Assembly: GCA_030750975.1 (NCBI GenBank)
Contig: JASMHC010000001.1
Coordinates: 62,001-126,000, forward strand
Direction of reading: 5' to 3'
Length of the DNA: 64,000 nt
From: Paracoccaceae bacterium
GTDB taxonomy: Bacteria; Pseudomonadota; Alphaproteobacteria; Rhodobacterales; Rhodobacteraceae
Both the position numbers and the translations under genes were made by a program. Position 1 is the first letter of the stretch. Each line of letters begins with the position of its first letter. Positions 51,019 through 61,406 of the stretch are shown in pieces. The notes under the pieces were generated by a model. That model saw only the letters and a program-made list of their open reading frames with translations. It was not told the origin of the DNA and ran no database searches.

Positions 51019-51453
51019 ATGACCAAAAAAGATGACTTTGACCTGATGCTTTTCCTTCCCTACCTGCTGAATCAGGCGGCAGAGGAATGCAGCGTAAGCT
51101 TTCAGCAACACTACAAAGACAAGTATAACATGCTGCGCACCGAATGGCGCGTGCTGTTCCATCTCGGGTATTACGGAGACATGACCGCCCGCGAAATCTG
51201 CAATCGTTCCAAGCTGCACAAGACAAAAGTTTCCCGCGCGGTTGCGTCCTTGCAAAAGCGGCGCTTTCTGACCCGTGAAAAACTTCCCCATGATCGGCGC
51301 AGCGAGGTTCTGAAACTGTCGCCCGCCGGAGTGGCCGCTTATCGGGACTTGCGCGAAAGTGCGTTAAGCTATGATCAAGACGTCACAAAGGATTTTTCAA
51401 AACCCGAGGTCGATGCGCTGCGACAAGCGCTGCTGAAACTGGCGCGCCTTTAG
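51019..51453 (+). CDS. MarR-family regulator, probable homogentisate operon repressor
   Basis: 144 aa winged-helix protein. MarR segments: [43 protein letters not shown] and the wing [18 protein letters not shown] with the family Asp-x-Arg (DRRS). Divergent from hmgA. Family members often respond to the aromatic substrate of the neighbouring pathway, so homogentisate or a related phenol is the likely ligand. Its last 4 bp overlap the convergent paaX gene. Confidence 0.88.
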   Translation: MTKKDDFDLMLFLPYLLNQAAEECSVSFQQHYKDKYNMLRTEWRVLFHLGYYGDMTAREICNRSKLHKTKVSRAVASLQKRRFLTREKLPHDRRSEVLKLSPAGVAAYRDLRESALSYDQDVTKDFSKPEVDALRQALLKLARL

Positions 51454-52238
51454 GCCGCTTTGATCTTCTCGGTGTGCTCGCGCGGGATGCGGTCCAGCAG
51501 GTCACTGAATTGCGATCTGCAGTCGGGCAATTTGCAGTCATGTGGTAACAGGGTGTCAGGCACATCCGGGTGCCGCAGCAAAATCCGGCGCCACGAATGA
51601 ACGATCAAGGTTCTTAATGTCGCGGTTTCAAACGGATCAAGGCCCGCTGGCAATGCGCCTGAAATTTCCCGAAAAGTGGCCAGAAGGGCGGCGTATTGCT
51701 TTATTATGTCCGCGCCAATCGTTGCTGCTTTGACCCAGTCGGGAACCGACGGCCAATCGGGCCGAGACCAGAAAAGATGGCCGCCATTATTGGTCGAACC
51801 GCCCTCGGCAAGGATTGAATTTGCCGACAGGGCAACGCTTTCGCGTGTCATGGCGATGTCTTCCAATTCCCGCTGGGACGACGCCGAGGATGGGGTGGCC
51901 ATCACAAGCGACCATTCTGAACCTGTCGGAGGACCGGCGCGATAGATGCGCGATGCAGCCGCCACCGATTGTTCGCGCCCGAAATCGGTCAGGTGAAAAA
52001 GGCTGCTGCGCCCGTGACGGCGGCTGTCGATCCAGCCGTCTTTGCGCAAACGGTGCAAAGCAACCCGCAAGGCTTCGGGCTTGACCCCAATCGGGTCGGT
52101 GATCCGGGTCATCGCCTGCATGCTGATCTGGTCATCGGTGCCTTGCGCCAAATCGCCGAAGACCGTCACGATAAGCGACCAGACACGATGCCGTTCCCCG
52201 CGTGTCAGCCTTTCAACACATGTTTCAAATGGCGTCAT
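51450..52238 (-). CDS. paaX: PaaX-family phenylacetyl-CoA-responsive regulator
   Basis: 262 aa. PaaX proteins are GntR-like winged-helix repressors released by phenylacetyl-CoA. The N-terminal HTH is seen in GVKPEALRVALHRLRKDGWIDSRRHGRSS, with FHLTDFGRE after it; the C-terminal PaaX_C region includes LDPFETATLRTLIVHSWRRILLRHPDVPD. It is downstream of paaZ by 46 bp on the same strand. With paaR at 60179 the cluster has two regulators. Confidence 0.92.
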   Translation of the reverse strand: MTPFETCVERLTRGERHRVWSLIVTVFGDLAQGTDDQISMQAMTRITDPIGVKPEALRVALHRLRKDGWIDSRRHGRSSLFHLTDFGREQSVAAASRIYRAGPPTGSEWSLVMATPSSASSQRELEDIAMTRESVALSANSILAEGGSTNNGGHLFWSRPDWPSVPDWVKAATIGADIIKQYAALLATFREISGALPAGLDPFETATLRTLIVHSWRRILLRHPDVPDTLLPHDCKLPDCRSQFSDLLDRIPREHTEKIKAA

Positions 52239-52284
52239 GGGGCCACATTAAACGTGCCCCCAAGGAAGCGCCAGTTGAAACGAA

Positions 52285-54315
52285 TTAGTAGGACACCATC
52301 GTCAGCAATTCGTACTCTGCTACCAAGTCACCGTCTTGATTGGTCAGGGTGACGTGCCAACGTACCTCTCCATATTCGTCATTGCGCGGTGTCTTGTGCT
52401 TGACCGTTAGACGCACCTGCAAGCTGTCGCCCGGCACGACCGGTTTCATGAAGCGCAGGTTGTCCAGACCGGTATTCGCCAGAACCGGACCGGGATCGGG
52501 CTGAACAAACAGACCCGCGGCGAAGCTTAGCAAAAGATATCCATGCGCGACACGCCCGGGGAAGAACGGATTTGCGGCGGCGGCCTTTTCGTCCATATGG
52601 GCATAGAAAGTGTCACCAGTGAAATGGGCAAAATGCGCGATGTCATCCAAGGTGATTTCACGGGTCGGGGTGTGGAAGGTTTCACCCAGAACAAGCTCAT
52701 GGAACCGGCGGGTGAACGGGTGGTCTTTTTCGGTGATCTCGGTGGCACCGGATACCCATTTCCGGCCGATCCCTGTCAGGATATCGGGGCTGCCCTGAAC
52801 GGCGGTGCGCTGCATGTAATGCATCACGCCCCGCACGCCGCCCAATTCTTCGCCCCCCCCGGCACGGCCCGGACCACCGTGCACCATATGCGGCATCGGA
52901 GACCCGTGGCCGGTGCTTTCCTTCATGCTGTCGGCATTATTGACATAGATCCGCCCGTTGAAGGCCCCGGCGCCCAGCACCACCTGTCGGGCCGTGTCGG
53001 CATTTTTTGTGATCAGCGACGTTACGAGGCTTCCTCCACCGCGATTGACCAGAGCAATGGCATGATCGAGATCGCGATAGCCCATGATTGTGGAAACCGG
53101 ACCGAAGGCTTCGGTGTTGTGCAGAATGTCGGCCCTGTCGGGGTTGGCGCAATGGAAAATCATTTGCGGCAGGAACGCCCCTGCCTCCGCGTCCGCATGC
53201 TGTACGGCAAAGCCGTCAGGATTGCCGATAACCAATTCCGCCTCTTTGCGGAACAGGGCGACTTTCTCAAGCACGTCGGCTTTCTGATCAGCCGACACCA
53301 AGGCCCCCATGCGCACCCCTTCGGCCTGAGGGTTGCCGATGACGGTTTTGCCAAGCTTGTCCCGCAAGGCTTCGATCAGCGCCTCGGTCATCCCTTCAGG
53401 GGCGATGATGCGGCGGATTGCGGTGCATTTCTGCCCGGCCTTGGCCGTCAATTCACGCTGGATTTCCTTGACGAAGAGGTTGAACTCATCCGTGCCCGGC
53501 TCAGCGTCCGGGCCAAGGACCGAGGCGTTCAGACTGTCCGCCTCAGCGGTGAACCGCACGGAATTCGCAAGAATGTTCCTGTTTGACCGCAGGTGCAGGG
53601 CTGTGCTTGCCGAACCGGTAAAGGCGACAATGTCCTGACAGTCCAGCCGGTCCAGCATATCGCCCAAGCCGCCTGCGACCAGCTGCAACGCCCCCTCGGG
53701 CAGAATGCCGCTTTCAAGAATAAGGCGCACGCATAATTCGGTCACGTAACATGTCGCGGTTGCCGGTTTCACGATCGCGGGCACTCCAGCCAATAGGGTA
53801 GGGGCCAGCTTTTCAAGCATCCCCCAAACCGGGAAGTTGAAAGCGTTGATGTGAACCGCCACACCTTGCAGTGATGTGGCCATATGCTGACCAAGGAAGG
53901 TGCCGTTGCGGCTAAGCTGCTCAATCTCGCCATCCAGATAGATATCCGAATCCGGCATCTCGCGGCGGCCTTTCGAGGCATAGACGAACACGGTTCCAAT
54001 GCCGCCGTCGATATCAATCATATGATCAGCCTGAGTGGCGCCGGTGGCGAAGGAAATGTCGTAAAGCTGCTGCTTGTGCTTGCCAAGATAAAGCGCCAGA
54101 GCCTTCAGCATTTTCGCCCGCTGGTGGAAGGTCATCGCGCGAAGGGCCGGGCCACCTTTGTTTTTGGCGTAATCCAGCATGTCCTGCACAGGCAGATCGG
54201 CAACGCCTGCTTTGGCCATCCGGGCGCCGGTGACGGCGTTAAAGATCGGACGTGCCGAGCTGTCAGGCTTGATCCATTCGCCCGCGGCGAAGCTTTCTAC
54301 CGATAGAAGGGTCAT
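52285..54315 (-). CDS. paaZ: Bifunctional oxepin-CoA hydrolase/3-oxo-5,6-dehydrosuberyl-CoA semialdehyde dehydrogenase
   Basis: 676 aa. PaaZ opens the oxepin ring and oxidises the aldehyde formed. The N-terminal aldehyde dehydrogenase domain (about 1-520) has [27 protein letters not shown] and [10 protein letters not shown] with the catalytic Cys (near residue 295). The C-terminal MaoC-like hydratase domain (about 535-676) has [16 protein letters not shown] and [16 protein letters not shown]. Both halves are intact. It lies 10 bp after the cytochrome P450 gene. Confidence 0.96.
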   Translation of the reverse strand: MTLLSVESFAAGEWIKPDSSARPIFNAVTGARMAKAGVADLPVQDMLDYAKNKGGPALRAMTFHQRAKMLKALALYLGKHKQQLYDISFATGATQADHMIDIDGGIGTVFVYASKGRREMPDSDIYLDGEIEQLSRNGTFLGQHMATSLQGVAVHINAFNFPVWGMLEKLAPTLLAGVPAIVKPATATCYVTELCVRLILESGILPEGALQLVAGGLGDMLDRLDCQDIVAFTGSASTALHLRSNRNILANSVRFTAEADSLNASVLGPDAEPGTDEFNLFVKEIQRELTAKAGQKCTAIRRIIAPEGMTEALIEALRDKLGKTVIGNPQAEGVRMGALVSADQKADVLEKVALFRKEAELVIGNPDGFAVQHADAEAGAFLPQMIFHCANPDRADILHNTEAFGPVSTIMGYRDLDHAIALVNRGGGSLVTSLITKNADTARQVVLGAGAFNGRIYVNNADSMKESTGHGSPMPHMVHGGPGRAGGGEELGGVRGVMHYMQRTAVQGSPDILTGIGRKWVSGATEITEKDHPFTRRFHELVLGETFHTPTREITLDDIAHFAHFTGDTFYAHMDEKAAAANPFFPGRVAHGYLLLSFAAGLFVQPDPGPVLANTGLDNLRFMKPVVPGDSLQVRLTVKHKTPRNDEYGEVRWHVTLTNQDGDLVAEYELLTMVSY

Positions 54316-54325
54316 GTGCTGTCCT

Positions 54326-55513
54326 TTATGTCAATTGGGCGGGCAGGCGGGCATATCCGCGAAAACGGACACGCCCCCTCAGCCGGGCACCGGGGGTCAG
54401 GTGATAATCGGGATATCGTTGAAGAAATCGTCCAACGGAAATGCGCCCTTCCATGCGGGCCAGCGTCAGGCCGACGCAGGTATGTGGACCGCCTGCAAAG
54501 GCCAGATGTTTGTTCGGGCGCCGGTCCAGTTGCATATCATTCGGGTGTTCAAACTGCCGAGGGTCGCGATTGGCCGCCCCGATGCACAAGTGAATATCGG
54601 TTCCGGCAGGGATTTTCTGCCCGTGCAGGACAATATCCTCGGTGGTCATCCTGTTGCCAAACTGGTTGGGGCTTTCCATCCGCAGAAATTCGTCAACGCC
54701 CATGTTGATCAGATCGCCCGAGCGGATCAACGCACGGCGCTTGTCGCGGTGTGTGTCAAGAAGTGCAAGTGCATTGCCGATCAGGTTGGTTGTTGTTTCA
54801 TGTCCGGCGTTCAGGATGAAGATACAGTTCTGATAAAGCTCAATCTCGGTCAGGGCCGCGCCTTCGGTCTTCATCAGGCGGGTCAACACGTCCACTTCCG
54901 GATCACCCGGATGTTTCGCCCGATCCTCGATGATATGCCGAAGAAAAAGCTTAAAATCTGTCACGGCGCGATGGCCGCGTTCCAGTTGTTCGGCACCTAA
55001 AGCCGGTTCAAGTGCGCCAAGTATGGCCAAGGACCAATCGCGCAGCGGCCCGCGTTCGTCGCGCGGAATGCCCAGCAGGTTTCCGATCACCTCGATGGGA
55101 ATGGCACCGGCAAAGGCCTCGATCAGATCGACCTCGATCTGACCGCTCATGTCATCCAGCAGCCTATCGACAAGCGTGATCAGGCCTGGCTCCATTCGGG
55201 CCAAAGCGCGCGGGTTCAATGCGCCAACCATGATATTGCGCACCCGCGTATGAAGCGGCGGATCGTTGAAAACCAGACTTGTCGTGTGGTGTTCGTAAAG
55301 CGGCGATCCGACACCGAATTTCGGCCCGAATACAGCCTTTTTGTCACTGATGAACCGCGTCGTATCGCGATAGATCATATCCAGATCCGCATAGCGCGAC
55401 AGGATGACAGACCCGTCCGGCTGCCAGCACACAGGGGCGCTTTCCCGCAGCCATTCATAGGCGGGGTAGGGATCCTCGTGGAAGCCATCAGGAAGGTCGG
55501 TCAGAGCGAACAT
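54326..55513 (-). CDS. Cytochrome P450 embedded in the paa operon
   Basis: 395 aa soluble bacterial P450. Landmarks: I-helix AGHETTTN (236-243, oxygen activation), ExxR in EFLR (275-278), and the haem loop FAGGPHTCVG with ligand Cys346. Substrate unknown. The ATG overlaps the stop of the FadB-like gene (ATGA), and paaZ follows after 10 bp, so it is translated as part of the phenylacetate operon. A role in hydroxylating an aromatic precursor or a side product is inferred. Ferredoxin and reductase partners are not adjacent; PaaE is a nearby candidate donor. Confidence 0.93.
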   Translation of the reverse strand: MFALTDLPDGFHEDPYPAYEWLRESAPVCWQPDGSVILSRYADLDMIYRDTTRFISDKKAVFGPKFGVGSPLYEHHTTSLVFNDPPLHTRVRNIMVGALNPRALARMEPGLITLVDRLLDDMSGQIEVDLIEAFAGAIPIEVIGNLLGIPRDERGPLRDWSLAILGALEPALGAEQLERGHRAVTDFKLFLRHIIEDRAKHPGDPEVDVLTRLMKTEGAALTEIELYQNCIFILNAGHETTTNLIGNALALLDTHRDKRRALIRSGDLINMGVDEFLRMESPNQFGNRMTTEDIVLHGQKIPAGTDIHLCIGAANRDPRQFEHPNDMQLDRRPNKHLAFAGGPHTCVGLTLARMEGRISVGRFLQRYPDYHLTPGARLRGRVRFRGYARLPAQLT

Positions 55514-57543
55514 CACATCCCGTCCGGCCGGTCGGCAATGATCCAGCTGCCCGGGCTTTCGCTGGCCACCTGGGCCATGATGTCCGTCATTCGGGTCCAA
55601 CCGATTTCACGCGCATATTGCATCGGCCCCCCGCGCCACCTTGGAAATCCATAGCCGTGCAGCTTTACCATATCGACGGACGCGGTGTTTTCGGCGATGC
55701 CTTCATTGACGATCAACGCGCCCTCATTTGCCAAAACGGCCATCAAACGCTCAGCAATGTCCGTGTCCGTGAAACGGCGCCGCACGATACCGTTTTCTTG
55801 CGAATAGGTTTCGATTAACGCTTCAACCTCTGGGTCTCGCCCGGCGGTGCGATTGCCTTGGGTATACTCATACCAGCCCCGGCCACTTCGCTGACCAAAG
55901 CGCTCGAGCTCGCAAAGCTGGTCGGCAATCGGGATATAGCGCTGCCCGACAGGTCTTGTCGCGGACTGACGCTTGCGGTTGGCCCATGCGATTTGAAGGC
56001 CGGTCAGATCCTGCAATTCATAAGGCCCCATTGGCATTCCAAATTCGCGCATCGCCGCGTCAACCTGATGGGGCTGGGCACCATCGGCCAGCAGATAATC
56101 TGCCTCGCGCCGGTAAGCCGCCAACATGCGGTTGCCGATAAATCCATCGCAAATGCCCGAAAGGACCGAGACTTTTCTCAATCGCTTGCCGAGGGCAAAG
56201 CCGGTGGCCAGCACAGACGGGTCCGTATCGGGCATTTTCACGATTTCCAGCAGTTTCATCACATGCGCGGGCGAAAAGAAGTGAAGACCCAGACAACGGC
56301 CAGGGTTCGGTATACCGTCAAAGATCTGCCGGGGATCGATATAAGAGGTGTTGGTTGCCAAAATCGCATCTGCCCCCATTTGGGCGCTGAGCGATTTGAA
56401 AACCGCTTGCTTGACTGCGAGGTCTTCAAACACAGCCTCAATCGCAAGATCGCAGCCTGCGCTGTCCGCGTAGTCGCTGGTGGCCGTGAAGCGTTCCAGC
56501 ATTTCGGCCTTTTCGGCCTTGGCAATCTTGCCGCGTTTCACCGCGCCGTCGATCAAACCGGCGACCCTTTCGAGCGCCGTGTTCACCGCATCCTGATCCC
56601 GTTCGATCAGAGTGACTGTCATCCCGCCGCCCAAACAAGCCATCGCGATACCGGCCCCCATCAATCCGCCACCGACAACCGCGATATGCGAAATATCCCG
56701 GGCTGTCGCGTTCCTGATCACAGCAGGGCGGGCGACCAGTCGTTCCGAAAAGAAGGCATGGCGCAACGCCCTGCTTTCCGGCGATTGGCGCAGTTCCAAA
56801 TGGCGTTTGCGTTCCTTGGGCTGTCCGGTTGCAAAGGGTTCCGTGGCCCATTTCAGCGCCCTCAGATTCTCGAAAGGTGATTGCTGACCTTTTGAGCGTT
56901 TTCCAAGCGCGGCTTCTTTTTCCTCAAACAGCGTTGCAGAAAACGCGGGCACATCCCGCAAGGACAGCGCCACGGGGCGTTTTGGCAGGTTGCGGGCAAA
57001 TGCGCGGGCCGCTTCCTTTGCGTCGCCGTCAAGGATTTCATCAATGCCCCCAAGTGCCCGCATCTCGTCTGCGGACATAACCTTACCCATGCAGGCGATA
57101 TCTATGGCGTCGCTCATGCCCACCAAACGCGGCAGGCGCTGGGTGCCACCGGCACCGGGGATCAGGCCGACATTGACCTCGGGCAAACCGAACCGAGTGC
57201 CCTTTGCCGCAAAACGCCACGCGCAGCCCAATGCCATCTCCAATCCGCCACCCAGCACATTGCCATGCATCAGGGCCAGAAACGGCGTTTCGGAATTTTC
57301 GATTGCCTGGACAACATCGGGCAGATGAGGCTCTGCCGGGGCGTGGTCAAATTCGGACATGTCGCCGCCGGCGACAAAGGTTTTTCCTGCGCAGTCCAGA
57401 ACGGCCAGCTTTTGGCCGTGCAGTTTTTCAACAGCATCCAACAGGCCTTGGCGCACCGAAACCGAGGTTGCGTTGACCGGCGGGTTGTCGATGCGCACCC
57501 ATGCGATATCGTCTTCGAATGTGACTGATACGACCCCAGACAT
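55513..57543 (-). CDS. FadB/FadJ-like enoyl-CoA hydratase/3-hydroxyacyl-CoA dehydrogenase fusion
   Basis: 676 aa. Residues about 1-190 form a crotonase domain ([30 protein letters not shown]). Residues about 285-460 are the NAD-binding 3-hydroxyacyl-CoA dehydrogenase domain ([40 protein letters not shown]), followed by two C-terminal dehydrogenase segments. It can take over the PaaF and PaaH steps of the phenylacetate beta-oxidation-like tail. First gene of the operon with P450, paaZ and paaX; divergent from paaG. Confidence 0.92.
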   Translation of the reverse strand: MSGVVSVTFEDDIAWVRIDNPPVNATSVSVRQGLLDAVEKLHGQKLAVLDCAGKTFVAGGDMSEFDHAPAEPHLPDVVQAIENSETPFLALMHGNVLGGGLEMALGCAWRFAAKGTRFGLPEVNVGLIPGAGGTQRLPRLVGMSDAIDIACMGKVMSADEMRALGGIDEILDGDAKEAARAFARNLPKRPVALSLRDVPAFSATLFEEKEAALGKRSKGQQSPFENLRALKWATEPFATGQPKERKRHLELRQSPESRALRHAFFSERLVARPAVIRNATARDISHIAVVGGGLMGAGIAMACLGGGMTVTLIERDQDAVNTALERVAGLIDGAVKRGKIAKAEKAEMLERFTATSDYADSAGCDLAIEAVFEDLAVKQAVFKSLSAQMGADAILATNTSYIDPRQIFDGIPNPGRCLGLHFFSPAHVMKLLEIVKMPDTDPSVLATGFALGKRLRKVSVLSGICDGFIGNRMLAAYRREADYLLADGAQPHQVDAAMREFGMPMGPYELQDLTGLQIAWANRKRQSATRPVGQRYIPIADQLCELERFGQRSGRGWYEYTQGNRTAGRDPEVEALIETYSQENGIVRRRFTDTDIAERLMAVLANEGALIVNEGIAENTASVDMVKLHGYGFPRWRGGPMQYAREIGWTRMTDIMAQVASESPGSWIIADRPDGM

Positions 57544-57579
57544 TTCCCGCTCTCCTGTATTGCTAGCTTTTTATTGACC

Positions 57580-57591
57580 AACCGTTCGGTT
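57580..57591. promoter_or_regulatory. Candidate PaaR (TetR-type) operator
   Basis: AACCGTTCGGTT has perfect 5-bp arms and lies in the 87-bp gap between the divergent FadB-like and paaG genes, next to TTGACC. TetR-family PaaR, encoded at the end of the paaG operon, is the natural candidate. Confidence 0.5.
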
Positions 57592-57630
57592 TATGCAAGC
57601 ACTGTATATAGGGATCAAGGGGAATACCAC

Positions 57631-58416
57631 ATGAGCGACACCGTCTTGGTAGGTGACAACGGGCCTTGGGTCGAGATCACCCTGAACCGGCCGGACAAGC
57701 TGAATTCGTTTAACGACGAGATGCATCTGGCGTTGCGCGCGGCCATCGAAAAGGCCCGTGATGATAAAAAACGTGCCATTCTTTTAACCGGTGCAGGGCG
57801 CGGGTTTTGCGCCGGGCAGGATCTGGGCGACCGCGATCCGTCGAAAATGGATGGCCCCCCCGATCTAAGCCAAACGGTGCGAACCTATTATGCGCCGCTG
57901 GTCCGGCTGATCAGGTCGCTGGAGTTTCCGGTCATTTGCGCCGTTAATGGTGTTGCCGCTGGGGCAGGGGCCAACCTGGCCCTGGCGTGCGATTTGGTGC
58001 TGGCCGCTGAAAGTGCCAGGTTCATACAATCTTTCAGCAAGGTTGGCCTGATCCCCGACACCGGTGGCAGTTGGCATTTGCCGCGTTTGCTGGGCGAAGC
58101 CCGCGCCAAAGGTCTGGCCTTCACGGCCATGCCCTTGAAGGCGCAGCAAGCCGAAGATTGGGGCCTGATCTGGAGCGCTGTGGCAGATGACGCCCTGATG
58201 GCCGAGGCCCGGGCGCTGACCGACCAATTGGCCAACGGGCCGACGCTTGGGCTTGGCCTGAGCAAGCAATGCATTCAGGCGGCAGCCAAAGACAGTTTGT
58301 CGGACCATCTTGAAATGGAAGCGGATGCCATGAAAATCTGCGGTGAAAGTACCGATTACGCCGAAGGCGTTTCTGCATTCCTGCAAAAACGCGCCCCGAA
58401 ATTCACTGGGAAATGA
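57631..58416 (+). CDS. paaG: 2-(1,2-epoxy-1,2-dihydrophenyl)acetyl-CoA isomerase
   Basis: 261 aa crotonase-family enzyme. It isomerises ring-epoxidised phenylacetyl-CoA to oxepin-CoA, the step between PaaABCE and PaaZ. Typical motifs are LTGAGRGFCAGQDLGDRDPSK (oxyanion/CoA loop) and SKVGLIPDTGGSWHLPRLLG (catalytic Asp). The start ATG at 57631 has an AGGGGA site; an upstream start is weaker. First gene of paaG-paaI-paaK-paaR and coupled to paaI by overlap. Confidence 0.93.
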   Translation: MSDTVLVGDNGPWVEITLNRPDKLNSFNDEMHLALRAAIEKARDDKKRAILLTGAGRGFCAGQDLGDRDPSKMDGPPDLSQTVRTYYAPLVRLIRSLEFPVICAVNGVAAGAGANLALACDLVLAAESARFIQSFSKVGLIPDTGGSWHLPRLLGEARAKGLAFTAMPLKAQQAEDWGLIWSAVADDALMAEARALTDQLANGPTLGLGLSKQCIQAAAKDSLSDHLEMEADAMKICGESTDYAEGVSAFLQKRAPKFTGK

Positions 58417-58868
58417 AGATGACACCCGACGAACGCGCAAAACGCAGTGCCGAAGCGATGTGGGCGGATGATCATGCGTCGAAATGGTTTGGTATGCGGA
58501 TCGACGAAATCTCGGAAGGTCGCGCCGTGTTAAGCATGAAGGTGGAACAGCAGCACTGTAACGGCCATGAGATCTGCCATGGTGGCGTCACCTTTTCGCT
58601 TGCCGACAGCGCTTTTGCGTTTGCCTGCAACAGCCGAAATCAGAGAACGGTTGCGCAGCACAATCTGATCAGCTTCCTTGCGCCGGGGCATCTGGGCGAC
58701 CGGCTGACGGCGGTTGCCGAGGAACGTTCGCTCAATGGACGCAGTGGAATTTACGACGTGACCGTTATCAATCAGGATGGCCGGATAATTGCCGAATTTC
58801 GCGGCATGTCGCGAGCGATCAAAGGCCAGCTTTTTGTGGAACCTGAGGCGACAGGAGAGATGAAATGA
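58413..58868 (+). CDS. paaI: Hydroxyphenylacetyl-CoA thioesterase
   Basis: 151 aa hotdog-fold thioesterase. It frees CoA from dead-end hydroxyphenylacetyl-CoA esters. The active-site segment reads HCNGHEICHGGVTFSLADSAFAFACN, with HGG and the catalytic Asp. The first ATG overlaps the paaG stop (ATGA); a second ATG two codons later (58419) matches the common family start MTPDERA and is equally possible. It overlaps paaK by 4 bp. Confidence 0.92.
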   Translation: MKMTPDERAKRSAEAMWADDHASKWFGMRIDEISEGRAVLSMKVEQQHCNGHEICHGGVTFSLADSAFAFACNSRNQRTVAQHNLISFLAPGHLGDRLTAVAEERSLNGRSGIYDVTVINQDGRIIAEFRGMSRAIKGQLFVEPEATGEMK

Positions 58869-60175
58869 AAGACCTAAGTCCAAAGAAATCGGATCTGGAC
58901 CCGATAGAAATCGCCTCACGCGATGAAATCTCGGCCCTTCAGCTTGAGCGCCTGAAATGGTCGCTTGGGCATGCCTATCGCAACGTGCCGATGTACAAGA
59001 AACGTTTCGACGATGCGGGGGTTCATCCGGATGATCTGAAAGACCTGAAGGATCTGGCGAAGTTCCCGTTCACCTATAAGAACGATCTGCGCGACAATTA
59101 CCCGTTCGGCCTTTTCGCTGTTCCTCGGCAGGAAATAATTCGCGTTCATGCATCTTCCGGCACGACCGGCAAGCCGACCGTTGTCGGCTATACCAAGTCC
59201 GACATCGATAACTGGGCCGATCTGGTCGCCCGCAGCTTGCGGGCCGCCGGGTTGCGCAAAGGCGATATGGTGCACAATGCCTATGGCTATGGTCTGTTTA
59301 CCGGCGGTCTGGGGGCACATTACGGTATTGAGCGCCTGGGCGCGACGGTTGTGCCCATGGGTGGCGGCCAGACCGAAAAGCAGGTTGGTCTGATCACCGA
59401 TTTCAAACCGGACGGGATCATGGTGACGCCGTCTTATATGCTCAATATCCTCGAGCAGTTTAACAAACAGGGCATGGACCCGCGCGAGTCGTCCCTTGCG
59501 GTCGGAATATTCGGCGCCGAACCCTGGACCGATGCCATGCGCAGGGAAGTCGAAGATGCCTTTGACATGCATGCGGTGGATATTTACGGGCTGTCGGAAA
59601 TCATGGGGCCGGGTGTTGCCAATGAATGCGTGGAAACCAAGGACGGACCGGTGATCTGGGAAGATCATTTCTATCCCGAAATCATCAACCCCGAGACGGG
59701 CGAGGTTTGTGAAGATGGTGAGCAGGGCGAGCTTGTCTTCACCACCTTGACCAAAGAAGGCCTGCCGATGATCCGTTACCGGACACGCGATCTGACCCGC
59801 CTTCTGCCCGGCACCGCCCGGTCGATGCGCCGGATGGAGAAGATCACCGGACGCAGTGACGACATGATGATCCTGCGCGGTGTCAATGTCTTTCCGACCC
59901 AGATCGAAGAACAGGTCATGGCGACCGGCGGTCTTGCCCCCTATTTCCAGATCGAGCTGTTTCGTGCAGGCCGCATGGACGCGATGCGGGTTCTGGTTGA
60001 AGTGGTGCCCACTGCCGCAAACGAAGCCAGCCGCCGTGCGGCGGAACGCATGCTTGTGAAACGTATCAAGGATGTTGTAGGTATCTCGACCGAAGTTATC
60101 GTCGGCGATCCCGGATCGGTCGCACGTTCGCAGGGCAAGGCTGTGCGCGTCGTCGATCTGCGACCCAAGGAGTAA
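58865..60175 (+). CDS. paaK: Phenylacetate-CoA ligase
   Basis: 436 aa AMP-forming ligase that activates phenylacetate with CoA and ATP, the entry step. AMP-binding motifs: VHASSGTTGKPTVVGYTKSD, YGLSEIMGPGV, EHFYPE-like region EDHFYPEIINPETGE and the C-terminal TGRSDDMMILRGVNVFPTQIEE. Length and order are typical. Translationally coupled to paaI and followed 3 bp later by the paaR TTG start. Confidence 0.96.
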   Translation: MKDLSPKKSDLDPIEIASRDEISALQLERLKWSLGHAYRNVPMYKKRFDDAGVHPDDLKDLKDLAKFPFTYKNDLRDNYPFGLFAVPRQEIIRVHASSGTTGKPTVVGYTKSDIDNWADLVARSLRAAGLRKGDMVHNAYGYGLFTGGLGAHYGIERLGATVVPMGGGQTEKQVGLITDFKPDGIMVTPSYMLNILEQFNKQGMDPRESSLAVGIFGAEPWTDAMRREVEDAFDMHAVDIYGLSEIMGPGVANECVETKDGPVIWEDHFYPEIINPETGEVCEDGEQGELVFTTLTKEGLPMIRYRTRDLTRLLPGTARSMRRMEKITGRSDDMMILRGVNVFPTQIEEQVMATGGLAPYFQIELFRAGRMDAMRVLVEVVPTAANEASRRAAERMLVKRIKDVVGISTEVIVGDPGSVARSQGKAVRVVDLRPKE

Positions 60176-60178
60176 ATC

Positions 60179-60775
60179 TTGGCCAGAACCATAGCCAAAG
60201 ACCATGATGAAAAGCGTGCCCTTATCCGTAAGGCTGCGGCCAAAGTCTTTGCCGAGCAGGGCTTTGACCGCGCTTCAATGAGCCTGCTTGCAAAAGAGGC
60301 GGGGATTTCGAAGGCCAATATCTATCACTATTACGGCAGCAAGGACGCGCTGTTGTTTGACCTGCTGGACACCAAGCTTGCAGCTTTGCTGCGGCGGATA
60401 TTGATGGTCGATATCGACGGAATGACCCCGCGCGAGGCGTTGCAGGCCACGATCCTTGAAATCCTTCTGGCTTATGAAGGCGAAGATTACGAGCATCAGG
60501 TGCAAAGCACCTTGCTTGGCCTGTTGCCCGATGATCAGCAAAAGACCCTGATCGGCTATCAGCGGGATATGGTTCAGCGTATTTCGCAGCTGTTGCGGCT
60601 GGCCCAGCCGGGGGTGTTTGAAACAAACAAATCGCAACTGCGCGCCGCAACGATGTCGATATTCGGAATGCTGAACTGGTATTACATGTGGGAACCGGCC
60701 GCGACACCGGATCAGCGGCGTGAATATGCCATTCTGGTCACAACCCTGGTGCTCGACGGGTCGGCCGCCCTTTAG
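60179..60775 (+). CDS. paaR: TetR-family regulator of phenylacetate genes
   Basis: 198 aa. The HTH (about 14-60) reads [42 protein letters not shown]. The start is TTG at 60179-60181; the AAGGAG site 6 bases upstream fixes it and no ATG lies nearby. PaaR proteins bind palindromes at paa promoters and respond to phenylacetyl-CoA. It is the last gene of the paaG operon and its final 38 bp overlap the convergent pseudouridine synthase gene. Confidence 0.88.
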   Translation: MARTIAKDHDEKRALIRKAAAKVFAEQGFDRASMSLLAKEAGISKANIYHYYGSKDALLFDLLDTKLAALLRRILMVDIDGMTPREALQATILEILLAYEGEDYEHQVQSTLLGLLPDDQQKTLIGYQRDMVQRISQLLRLAQPGVFETNKSQLRAATMSIFGMLNWYYMWEPAATPDQRREYAILVTTLVLDGSAAL

Positions 60776-61343
60776 GCATTGGATTGCCGGGCAATCTGAT
60801 CTCGCGATATTCGCCGGGCTGCAACCCGCCCAAATCCCAATCGGCAACCCTTGACCGTATAAGGCGCAGCGTCGGGTGCCCAACGGCTGCCGTCATCCGC
60901 CGAACCTGCCGGTTGCGGCCTTCCGAAAGCGTCAGCTCCAGCCAGCAATCGGCCACGGACTTTCTTTCACGGATCGGAGGATCCCGCCGCCAAAGCCCGT
61001 CCGGAGGACCCATCAATCGGGCCTCGGCAGGTTTCGTTTTCCCGTCCTTCAGCACAACCCCGTCGCAAAGCGCCTTGAGGGCAGCGGCGTCGGGGAGGCC
61101 TTCGACCTGCACCCAATAGGTTTTTTTCTTGCCAAAGCGTGGGTTCGATATCTGCGCTTGCAATTTGCCGTCATCGGTCAGGACCAACAGGCCTTCGCTG
61201 TCGCGGTCCAGCCTGCCAGCGGGGTAAACACCGGGGATCTTGACAAAATCCGAAAGGGTTCGGCGCGATCCGGCCTGGGTTCCCTTGTCGGTGAACTGGG
61301 AAAGCACGTCATATGGCTTGTTGAACAGGACGATCCGGCGCAT
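60738..61343 (-). CDS. RsuA/RluE-family 23S rRNA pseudouridine synthase
   Basis: 201 aa from the ATG at 61341-61343; a TTG 16 codons upstream is less likely. The catalytic Asp is in [18 protein letters not shown] and the [21 protein letters not shown] motif is typical. It lacks the S4 domain seen in RsuA/RluB and begins directly with [16 protein letters not shown], like RluE (which modifies U2457). Downstream of paaE on the same strand but unrelated in role. Confidence 0.87.
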   Translation of the reverse strand: MRRIVLFNKPYDVLSQFTDKGTQAGSRRTLSDFVKIPGVYPAGRLDRDSEGLLVLTDDGKLQAQISNPRFGKKKTYWVQVEGLPDAAALKALCDGVVLKDGKTKPAEARLMGPPDGLWRRDPPIRERKSVADCWLELTLSEGRNRQVRRMTAAVGHPTLRLIRSRVADWDLGGLQPGEYREIRLPGNPMPKGRPTRRAPGL

Positions 61344-61406
61344 CTGGCGGCTTTTGTCACGGATCGAATTGCGGCGCAACGGGTGCCGCAATTCGATCTG
61401 TTTCGG

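Noticed and set aside
58916-60205. 429-codon open frame antisense to paaK
   Set aside because: paaK has full family motifs on the plus strand; the antisense frame is a codon-usage shadow.
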